A stretch of 6,198 nucleotides of DNA from Shinella sp. GTDB lineage: Bacteria > Pseudomonadota > Alphaproteobacteria > Rhizobiales > Rhizobiaceae. Shown one piece after another: positions 1-5,579 of this stretch. The stretch is from contig QFQX01000093.1 of NCBI GenBank assembly GCA_003248775.1, forward strand, positions 1 through 6,198, written 5' to 3'. How positions within the stretch are numbered: position 1 is the stretch's first letter; the number at the start of each line of letters is the position of its first letter. The notes under the pieces are model-generated. The model saw only the letters and a list, made by a program, of their open reading frames with translations, was not told the origin of the DNA and ran no database searches. A program made the translations under genes and the position numbers.

Positions 1-311
1 TCGAAGGCGTTCCTGATCTTCGCATCAAGATCACCAAACCGCTCTTTGCGTCCGAAACACCGCTTGGACCTTGCCGGCCGGATTTCATCCTGGAAGCGAC
101 CTACAAGGAACATAGACCCGCAACTTTAATCATCGAGGCCTTCGGCATGGAAACGGAAGAGTATCGCGACGCCAAGGACAAAGCCGTTCCTCGCATGAAG
201 CGTCTCGGTCCGATGTTCAGTATCTTTCCCGAAGATCTAACGGAGGCAAATGCGCAAGCGACAGCGAAGCGCCTGCAAGGTTGGGTGATCGACAATGTCC
301 GGCACGTGTGA
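1..311 (+). CDS. C-terminal part of an unidentified protein with a PD-(D/E)XK-like pattern (DUF1173-like?), 5' end outside window
   Basis: The frame is open from the window edge (first full codon at 3) and ends with TGA at 309-311, giving 102 visible residues. The start lies outside. The visible part has a short RPDFIL strand (residues 25-30, Asp27), a hydrophobic strand ending TLIIEAFG (41-48, Glu45), then EEYRDAK (52-58) and a conserved-looking RMKRLGPMF segment. The order Asp, Glu, then Tyr/Lys resembles restriction-endonuclease-fold domains, and from memory it resembles the end of DUF1173 proteins found on alphaproteobacterial plasmids. The usual Lys of an (D/E)xK motif is absent (Glu-Ala-Phe), so catalytic activity is doubtful. 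TTA, AGA and CTA codons occur here but are scarce in the genes to the right, which suggests a separate origin. The coding call is fairly safe; the family is a guess. Confidence 0.6.
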   Translation, partial: EGVPDLRIKITKPLFASETPLGPCRPDFILEATYKEHRPATLIIEAFGMETEEYRDAKDKAVPRMKRLGPMFSIFPEDLTEANAQATAKRLQGWVIDNVRHV

Positions 312-355
312 AGCGCAATTGTAACCATTTCAGGCATGGGCAAGAAACCGCCAAG

Positions 356-470
356 CAGGCTATAGACTGATTTTCAACCTAGCAACATCAGGCCATAGCC
401 GTATTTCAATGACTTCCATTTCATGTTATAAGCTGATCACAAGGTGGCAGAATTCAGCCTATGGACTGAC
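356..470. repeat. Four palindromic elements at exact 33-bp spacing, probable operator array for the HTH gene
   Basis: Copies start at 356, 389, 422 and 455: CAGGCTATAGACTGAT, CAGGCCATAGCCGTAT, CATGTTATAAGCTGAT and CAGCCTATGGACTGAC. Copy 1 matches copies 2, 3 and 4 at 12, 12 and 13 of 16 positions. The consensus is itself a palindrome, CAGnCTATAGnCTG; copy 1 fits it at all 12 specified positions, copy 4 at 11, and copies 2 and 3 at 9. Spacing is exactly 33 bp, about three helical turns, so bound dimers would sit on nearly the same face of the DNA. The sequences between the cores are not repeated, which argues against simple tandem duplication. Copy 3 covers the possible -10 hexamer, and copy 4 lies between the predicted transcription start and the start codon at 494. 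I infer autoregulation by the adjacent helix-turn-helix protein. This array and the possible promoter are what fill the 312-493 gap. Confidence 0.6.
404..432 (+). promoter_or_regulatory. Possible sigma70-type promoter for the HTH/Fic gene pair
   Basis: TATAAG at 427-432 matches the -10 consensus at five of six bases. TTTCAA at 404-409 is a weak -35 with three of six matches, 17 bp upstream. Transcription would begin near 438-440 and leave a leader of about 55 bases. The -10 lies inside the third 33-bp-spaced palindrome, as expected for a repressible promoter. A possible ribosome binding site, AGGA at 486-489, sits 4 bases before the ATG at 494. The call rests on sequence alone, and the -35 is poor. 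Confidence 0.35.
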
Positions 471-493
471 ATGGTGGTGGTAGGCAGGACAAC

Positions 494-955
494 ATGAAAA
501 GCGATACCCGCAGGAGAGCCCGGCTACGGCTCGATGAAAGGCTCGTCGAGCTTAGGCCGACCGACCGCTCGAAGGCGCCACCGAAGGGCTGGGTGCGCGC
601 GTTGCGCGATGCGCTCGGCATGACCGGGGCGCAACTCGGCGCGCGAATGGGCATCCGGCCGCAGACCGTCGAGACGATCGAAAAATCCGAGGCGGCTGGT
701 ACAATCCAGCTGAACACGCTGCGGCGCGCGGCCGAGGCGCTCGACTGCACCCTCGTCTATGCACTCGTCCCGAACACATCGCTCGAAGCGATGGTCAATG
801 CGCGCGCGCGCAAGATCGCGATGCGCGAACTGCAGCGCGTCGCGCATACGATGCGGCTGGAAGCGCAAGGCACGGACAATACCGATCTTGAAGCACGCAT
901 CCAGACCTATATCCGCGACCGGCTTTCCGAGCGCGATCTCTGGAACGAGACATGA
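494..955 (+). CDS. XRE-family helix-turn-helix protein, mobile mystery protein A family; likely regulator/antitoxin of the Fic partner
   Basis: The protein has 153 residues. A basic N-terminus (residues 1-35) precedes an HTH domain at about 37-92: MTGAQLGARMG is the first HTH helix and RPQTVETIEKSE the recognition helix, followed by LNTLRRAAEALDCTLVYALVP, typical of XRE/Cro folds. A helical tail rich in Arg and Glu follows (98-150). The HTH layout, the size and the position directly before a Fic gene of about 200 residues fit the 'mobile mystery protein A' family, which is known as the upstream member of a pair found on mobile elements. Its stop overlaps the next start in ATGA (952-955), so translation is probably coupled. 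It probably binds the palindromes at 356-470 and represses its own promoter. The tail has TMRLEA (T119 to A124), close to the (S/T)xxxE(G/N) motif by which antitoxins inhibit Fic enzymes. That role is only inferred. The start at 494 has AGGA just upstream and no better alternative. Confidence 0.85.
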   Translation: MKSDTRRRARLRLDERLVELRPTDRSKAPPKGWVRALRDALGMTGAQLGARMGIRPQTVETIEKSEAAGTIQLNTLRRAAEALDCTLVYALVPNTSLEAMVNARARKIAMRELQRVAHTMRLEAQGTDNTDLEARIQTYIRDRLSERDLWNET

Positions 956-1548
956 CCGATCTCTTTCAGGAGCCGGAGGATGCGACGCCGCTCGAACCGC
1001 AGGAACGCGAGGGCCTACTGCAGAGCTGGATCACGCACAGGAAGGACCTCAACGAAGCCGAGCAGGAGAACATCGTCGAAGCCGCCGCTTGGGCGCGCAG
1101 GCTCAGGCGGATTTCCCTCGAAAGACTGCTCAGCGTCGATTTCATGCAAGCCTTTCACAAGCGGATGTTCGGGGATGTCTGGCAATGGGCCGGTACGTTC
1201 CGCACCACTGAGCGCAACATCGGCATTCACGCGTATCGTATTGCGATGGAGCTTGCGGCTCTACTGGACGATGTCCGGTTCTGGATCGAGCATGATACCT
1301 ATCCACGCGATGAGATCGCAATCCGGTTTCATCACCGCCTCGTTGCGATCCATCCGTTTCCGAACGGAAACGGACGCCATGCGCGGCTGGCAGCCGATCT
1401 GCTCGTTGAGCGGCTTGGCGGCGAGCTATTCTCCTGGGGCGGCGGAAGCTTGGCAGATGTCGGGGAGCTGCGCGCGCGCTATGTCGGTGCGCTGAGAGCT
1501 GCTGACGATCACGATATCGGCCCACTGCTCGAATTCGCACGAAGCTGA
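952..1548 (+). CDS. Fic-domain protein, mobile mystery protein B family
   Basis: The protein has 198 residues. Fic enzymes transfer AMP or related groups from nucleotides onto target proteins. The signature is H134-PFPNGNGRHA-R145, corresponding to HxFx(D/E)GNGRxxR. His134 is the catalytic base, and Gly139 to Arg145 form the phosphate-binding anion hole. The position that is usually acidic and binds the metal is Asn138. A likely target-docking flap, GTFRTTERNIG, lies at about residues 81-91, and the substrate-pocket region FMQAFHKRMFGDVWQWAG at 64-81 is typical of Fic/Doc proteins. The protein ends about 50 residues after the motif, so it has no BID or other secretion domain of the Bartonella effector type. 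No clean (S/T)xxxE(G/N) inhibitory helix is seen within it. It overlaps the HTH gene by ATGA and is co-transcribed with it. The family call is firm; the target and the chemistry are unknown. Confidence 0.9.
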   Translation: MTDLFQEPEDATPLEPQEREGLLQSWITHRKDLNEAEQENIVEAAAWARRLRRISLERLLSVDFMQAFHKRMFGDVWQWAGTFRTTERNIGIHAYRIAMELAALLDDVRFWIEHDTYPRDEIAIRFHHRLVAIHPFPNGNGRHARLAADLLVERLGGELFSWGGGSLADVGELRARYVGALRAADDHDIGPLLEFARS

Positions 1549-1570
1549 GACCGCAGCCTGATCAGCTTCG
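1540..1570. terminator. Inverted repeat between the convergent blocks, weak terminator candidate
   Basis: A perfect 9-bp inverted repeat, CGAAGCTGA (1540-1548) and TCAGCTTCG (1562-1570), encloses a 13-base loop. The left arm holds the stop codon of the Fic gene. The right arm, read on the minus strand, holds the stop of a frame that continues past virD4. The position between converging genes suits a bidirectional terminator. No run of T follows on either side, so it is not a classical intrinsic terminator. A competing 8-bp palindrome, CTGATCAG, lies at 1558-1565. Confidence 0.3.
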
Positions 1571-1765
1571 CGGCTTCAGTGGGTCGATGAAGGTCTCCCG
1601 GACGGGATTGATGGTGTCCGCCTCCAGCACGCGATGTAGCGGAAGCGTGTCGCGCCATTGCCGTTGTAGAACGGACGAAAGACCATCCCGAGGCTGGCAA
1701 GGCCCAGGGCGGAATGGCACTTGAGAAGCGCGACACCTTGGCCAGCGGCGAACTCGGCTGGCCCA
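1562..1765 (-). pseudogene. Possible frameshifted remnant of an unidentified gene downstream of virD4
   Basis: Nothing intact is found between the Fic gene and virD4, but the minus strand looks coding in two successive frames. From about 1755 down to about 1635 one frame reads EFAAGQGVALLKCHSALG, then LGMVFRPFYNGNGATRFRYIA, with G or C at most third codon positions. From about 1632 down to 1562 the frame shifts by one and reads VLEADTINPVRETFIDPLK followed by PRS and a TGA stop, again with high third-position GC. Joined near 1625-1640 they give one continuous, plausible protein tail of roughly 60 residues. I do not recognise the family. It may be the decayed 3' end of a gene that once followed virD4 in the operon. 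Chance open frames are common in high-GC DNA, so confidence is low. Confidence 0.25.
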
Positions 1766-4561
1766 CTAGGTGCGGCCCGGCATGCTGTCGGGCTCCGCAT
1801 CTTCTTCGCCCAGCGGGTCGCGCGCCGTGTCTGCGAACTCGCGTAGCCAGACTCTCGAACTGTCCTCCGCCAACCTGCCCGAGAGCCTGTCTATCAGGAG
1901 CTCGACGTCCGCATTCAACTCTTCCGGCTCAATGATGTTTTCCCCGGCCTGCCGGAAGACAGCATCATTCAAAGCTTGAAGATCGCCCCCGAATGCTTGC
2001 CTTACTTCCTGGCGTTGGAGAATGGGCAAACCGGGTGACCGTTCACGGGCAGCAGCACCTGCGGAAACGAATGCGCCATCCTGATGATTGCGCCGCCTCT
2101 CCGGAGATCCGGAATAGATGCTCTGGCCAAGCTTTTCTTCATCGATATCGATGTCATCGGCAGGTTTGGCACGTGCGTCCTCCGTCTTGCCCCGCTTTTC
2201 TTTCCAGCCGACCGCGCCCTGCGCGGGCTTACGTCCCCACTGCTGCTGCCCATCGCCAGGATCTTCTTCGGCGACACCTGCCGCCCGCGTCTCATCCAAG
2301 TCTAGCCGGCGGCGCAATTCATCGAGGGAGGAGATATAAACGTGACGAACGCCTTCCTTGACGATGAATCGCAGGTCGTGGGGCTTGCGGACACGCTCGA
2401 TCCCAACAAGGTCGATGTCAGCTCCGGGTTCAGCACCTGACCGATCGCTCGGCAAGGCTGCATCTGGAGAGGGCGGCGCGGTGGGCCCGAAACGGTCACT
2501 ATCAGCGATTGTCCACTCAACGGGCTTGATACAGGGCTTCGGCACCATCTTGAACTTGCGCACTTTCGCAAACATCCGTTCGCCGCCCGCGTCCAGTTTC
2601 ATGATCCGCATCACCGGCATGCCGGTGACCTGTAGGATCGCCTCTTCCGGCTTCATCATCATCAACGTGTTGACCGGCAGGAGATCGACGGAGACCGGCA
2701 CCTTCGATATTGACCGTTGACGGCGGCCGTGACGATGGGAATAGGACGATTGCTCGACCCATTCCGTCGTTTTCCCGGCCGCGAGCGAGACCGCCATCGC
2801 GTCGTCCTGGTTCTGGAAATTCATGAAGACCTTGATCGTCGATGCCCCCATCAGGATCTTCTGTCCGGACCGCTGGTACAATCGCTCAAGCTGGGCGCCG
2901 TCCTGAAGAATGAAGACGAAACGCACGCCGTTCTTTCGTATCAGGGGCGCGAGCGTCAGCACCGTGTCGATGCGGCCGCCATTGCCGAACTCGTCAAGCA
3001 TCATCATGACTTCGTGCTCACCATTGGGCAGCGGGCCCATCTGGACCAGCTTGTCGGCCATTTGCTGGATGAACATCGAGATCAGGCGCTCGTAGATCTG
3101 GATGGCGTTCCAGTCGGCCTGGATATAGATCACCATTTTCCGCTTTCTGATCGTATCGATCGGGATCGTCGTAATCGAGGTGAGCGCCTCCACAAGCGGG
3201 TTCTGCAGAAAATTGAGTTTGGCGACGATTTCGGCCGCAATCCCCTCACCCAGCTTTTCGTGCCGGCCGGCGAACTTGGTAAGCTGCATGCGGGTCTGGT
3301 CGGAGAGGACGGTCTCGTAGTTCTCCAGCAACTGGACAATCGCCGTGCGCTCGTCGGACATCGAGTTAAGGATTCGGTAGAGCTCGCTGAGCGACTTGCG
3401 TGTGTCGGGGCATTCGAGCACGAAGCCAAGCATGGCCGTGAGCAGGATCCGGGCGCTTTCCTCCCAGAAATCGGAGGAATCCGAGCGCAGCCGCTCCGGC
3501 AGCAGCATCTGCGTCAACTTCTGGAGGTCGGTGATCCGCTGGTGCGGATCGGTGCTGATCAGGTCGAGCGGGTTGTAACCGTCGGTGAACTTCGATCCCG
3601 GCGCCAGCAGAAAAGTCTCAAAGCCCTTGTCCTTCAGAAAACCGGAGGTCTCCTCGAACAGCTCACCGCTCATGTCGAGCACGACCTGCGAGCCCTCGAA
3701 ACTCATCATCGAGGGTATGACGAAGCCGCGCGACTTTCCCTGTCCGGGGGAGCCAATCAGCATCACATGCTGGTCGCCGTCGTTGCGCAGAAGAAGCCCC
3801 TGCTTGAGCCCGAGCACGATCCCGCGCTTGTCGCGCAGGCGAAAGTCAGCGGCGTCCTTGAGGGTCGCAAGGCGGGCCTTACCCATGATCATCTGCTGGC
3901 GCTTCTGGATTGCCGCACCAATCGGAAACCCCACTAGCGCGCCGGCTGCGGCGAGCCCCGCAAGTGTGGCTTGAACCGTCTGCCGGGATGGTCGCTGGTA
4001 GCCACCGGCTACATCGGTCGTGCCGAACGGCGCCTGATACATAGCGGCAAGATGGCTACCATAATAGCTGGCAATGTCGGCATGTTCGCCAGCTTTCGTG
4101 GCGACGAGATAAAAGGCAAAGCCATAAATAAAAGCGCCAGCCCAGGCGGCGGCCAGTATCATCACGGTGAGCGCAATCAGGCTGAACATCGAGCGGACAT
4201 GCAGGAGATACAGGATTTTGCGCGACAGCGCCCTGCCGCCCTTGAGCATCCAGATGCACACCAGGAAGAACAGGAAGGGTGAGGCAAGCGTGAATGCCAG
4301 AAGCGACAATCCAACTGTGTTGCGCGTATGGATGATCGACCAAGTGTAGCGGACGGCATCAGCAAAGTGCGCCTGACCCACATAATCGAAATACGACAGT
4401 GAACCGAAGGAAACGACATAGGAATCGTAGATCATGGTAAAGAAGGCAAGCCAAACCAGCACGACGCCCAATAGCGCGACAGGCAGTGTGAGAAACGACA
4501 GTTTCTGGAAGCCCGTCCATTTCGGGCGATCAATCTCTCCGTCCGTGAATACGCTGGCCAT
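1766..4561 (-). CDS. virD4: VirD4/TraG-type coupling protein of a type IV secretion system, with long C-terminal extension
   Basis: This is the inner-membrane ATPase that recruits relaxosome DNA or protein substrates to the secretion channel. The frame is open from 4618, but I prefer the ATG at 4561, which has GAGG nine bases upstream; this gives 931 residues. An ATG at 4567 is possible. With the 4561 start, four hydrophobic segments lie at about 24-46, 83-105, 125-153 and 197-217. Walker A is GSPGQGKS (270-277) and Walker B is EVMMMLDEFGN (517-527). FILQDGAQLERLY then gives the conserved glutamine loop of the family. The family core ends near residue 680. The remaining ~250 residues (nucleotides 1769-2521) are hydrophilic and low in aromatic residues, with two folded-looking patches. 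The start overlaps the end of virB11 by 32 bp, so it is part of the same operon and probably translationally coupled. Family certain; exact start and the extension's role less so. Confidence 0.93.
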   Translation of the reverse strand: MASVFTDGEIDRPKWTGFQKLSFLTLPVALLGVVLVWLAFFTMIYDSYVVSFGSLSYFDYVGQAHFADAVRYTWSIIHTRNTVGLSLLAFTLASPFLFFLVCIWMLKGGRALSRKILYLLHVRSMFSLIALTVMILAAAWAGAFIYGFAFYLVATKAGEHADIASYYGSHLAAMYQAPFGTTDVAGGYQRPSRQTVQATLAGLAAAGALVGFPIGAAIQKRQQMIMGKARLATLKDAADFRLRDKRGIVLGLKQGLLLRNDGDQHVMLIGSPGQGKSRGFVIPSMMSFEGSQVVLDMSGELFEETSGFLKDKGFETFLLAPGSKFTDGYNPLDLISTDPHQRITDLQKLTQMLLPERLRSDSSDFWEESARILLTAMLGFVLECPDTRKSLSELYRILNSMSDERTAIVQLLENYETVLSDQTRMQLTKFAGRHEKLGEGIAAEIVAKLNFLQNPLVEALTSITTIPIDTIRKRKMVIYIQADWNAIQIYERLISMFIQQMADKLVQMGPLPNGEHEVMMMLDEFGNGGRIDTVLTLAPLIRKNGVRFVFILQDGAQLERLYQRSGQKILMGASTIKVFMNFQNQDDAMAVSLAAGKTTEWVEQSSYSHRHGRRQRSISKVPVSVDLLPVNTLMMMKPEEAILQVTGMPVMRIMKLDAGGERMFAKVRKFKMVPKPCIKPVEWTIADSDRFGPTAPPSPDAALPSDRSGAEPGADIDLVGIERVRKPHDLRFIVKEGVRHVYISSLDELRRRLDLDETRAAGVAEEDPGDGQQQWGRKPAQGAVGWKEKRGKTEDARAKPADDIDIDEEKLGQSIYSGSPERRRNHQDGAFVSAGAAARERSPGLPILQRQEVRQAFGGDLQALNDAVFRQAGENIIEPEELNADVELLIDRLSGRLAEDSSRVWLREFADTARDPLGEEDAEPDSMPGRT

Positions 4562-5579
4562 GTTCATCAACCTCGTCGGCAAAATAGATCTCGCTGACAC
4601 CGCGACCGCTGGCGGCATCGCTCTTTTTCAACTGGACTACGATCGGGATGATCGATCGGATGTAGCGGATGATATCGTCGCGCTCCATGCGGACATTGCT
4701 GTTGAGCACCAGCGTCGACAGGCGGTTGAAGGCATGGTGCGGCGAGTTGGCGTGGATCGTTGACATCGAGCCAGGGTGACCGGTGTTGATAGCGTTCAGA
4801 AAGTCGAACGCCTCGTCGCCGCGCAACTCCCCCATGAAGATGCGGTCGGGCCGGAGGCGAAGCGCCGTTGCCAACAGGTCGCCCATCGTTACCCTCGCCT
4901 CCCCTTGCCCGCCCTTCGAGACCAGCAACGAAACGACATTTTCCTGCTGCGGCTCCAACTCGGCCGTATCCTGCATGAGGATGAAGCGCTCATGGTTAGG
5001 GATGGCGGTGAGCATCGTGTTGAGGAAAGTCGTCTTTCCGGTGGACGTGCCCCCCGAAATCAGCATGCTTCGATGGTTGGCCGCCGCCAGCTCCAGAAAC
5101 GCGCGCGCTTTCCCGGCCCGCAACAGCCGCGAGAGATCGACATCGACATCATCAATGTAGTCGTCGCCGGTTACCTTGGTGAAGCGGAAGGCGCCCGCCG
5201 CTTCATAGTCGTTGAGGTCGAACCGTCGGATGAACTGCTTGCGGATCGAGAAGGCGTGACCGGTTGCAGAGGTCGGATTGAGGACGAACTGGACGCGCTC
5301 GCCGCCGGTCAATGTCGCCGACAGAAGTGGATTTTCGACATTGACGGTCTGTTTGGTGAAGGAGGCAGCGCGAGACGCCATGTGGCGGATAACATCCTGA
5401 TCCAGTCCGTTGATCTCGTGGCGTACCATCCGGAGCTGCCCGATCTTCTCCAGCCAGACCTCGTTGCTGCGCTGGCAGGAGATTTCGACGACAGCGGGGT
5501 CGTCAAGGAATGACCGGATCGGTTCGAGGGCTTCGGTCAGAAAGTGCTGTTCGGCGGAAATCTGAAGGCGTGCATTCAT
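4530..5579 (-). CDS. virB11: VirB11-type hexameric traffic ATPase of the type IV secretion system
   Basis: The protein has 349 residues, the normal length for VirB11. It is a cytoplasmic ATPase that docks at the inner-membrane complex, and with VirD4 and VirB4 it powers pilus assembly and substrate transfer. The N-terminal domain covers about residues 1-135. The ATPase core has Walker A GGTSTGKTT (176-184), an Asp box with QDTAEL (203-208), Walker B RPDRIFMGELRG (243-254) and a His box TGHPGSMSTIHA (266-277), all intact. The first codon overlaps the virB10 stop in ATGA (5576-5579), and GGAA lies just upstream. Its 3' end overlaps the start of virD4. I see no lesion, so it should be active. 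The T4SS subfamily (conjugation or effector export) cannot be told from this protein alone. Confidence 0.95.
   Translation of the reverse strand: MNARLQISAEQHFLTEALEPIRSFLDDPAVVEISCQRSNEVWLEKIGQLRMVRHEINGLDQDVIRHMASRAASFTKQTVNVENPLLSATLTGGERVQFVLNPTSATGHAFSIRKQFIRRFDLNDYEAAGAFRFTKVTGDDYIDDVDVDLSRLLRAGKARAFLELAAANHRSMLISGGTSTGKTTFLNTMLTAIPNHERFILMQDTAELEPQQENVVSLLVSKGGQGEARVTMGDLLATALRLRPDRIFMGELRGDEAFDFLNAINTGHPGSMSTIHANSPHHAFNRLSTLVLNSNVRMERDDIIRYIRSIIPIVVQLKKSDAASGRGVSEIYFADEVDEHGQRIHGRRD

Noticed and set aside
356..487. Reading the 33-bp periodicity as a short CRISPR array or replication iterons
   Set aside because: The repeat core is only about 16 bp, diverged and palindromic, with ~17-bp linkers, so it does not fit CRISPR repeats and spacers. 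No replication gene is nearby to support iterons. An operator array next to an HTH gene is the simpler reading.
1142..1540. Minus-strand open frame of 132 codons opposite the Fic gene
   Set aside because: It is antisense to a Fic gene with an intact signature, is rich in Arg/His, and has no motif.
1640..1700. RPFYNGNGATR on the minus strand, resembling a second, decayed Fic motif
   Set aside because: The catalytic His is Arg and the first Arg of GNGR is Ala. The flanking residues do not resemble a Fic fold, so the GNG match is probably chance.
2717..3937. Long plus-strand open frame of 406 codons opposite virD4
   Set aside because: It lies entirely antisense to the well-conserved VirD4 ATPase core. 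Its translation is His/Arg/Asp/Leu-rich with no recognisable motif, as expected for a shadow in high-GC DNA.
4562..4618. virD4 start at 4618, giving 950 residues
   Set aside because: The extra N-terminal residues overlap virB11 coding sequence and precede the start with the better-placed GAGG. They add nothing that looks like a conserved domain.
4776..5513. Plus-strand open frame of 245 codons opposite virB11
   Set aside because: It is antisense to an intact VirB11 with all ATPase motifs. The composition is that of a shadow frame, and there is no sign of its own ribosome binding site.
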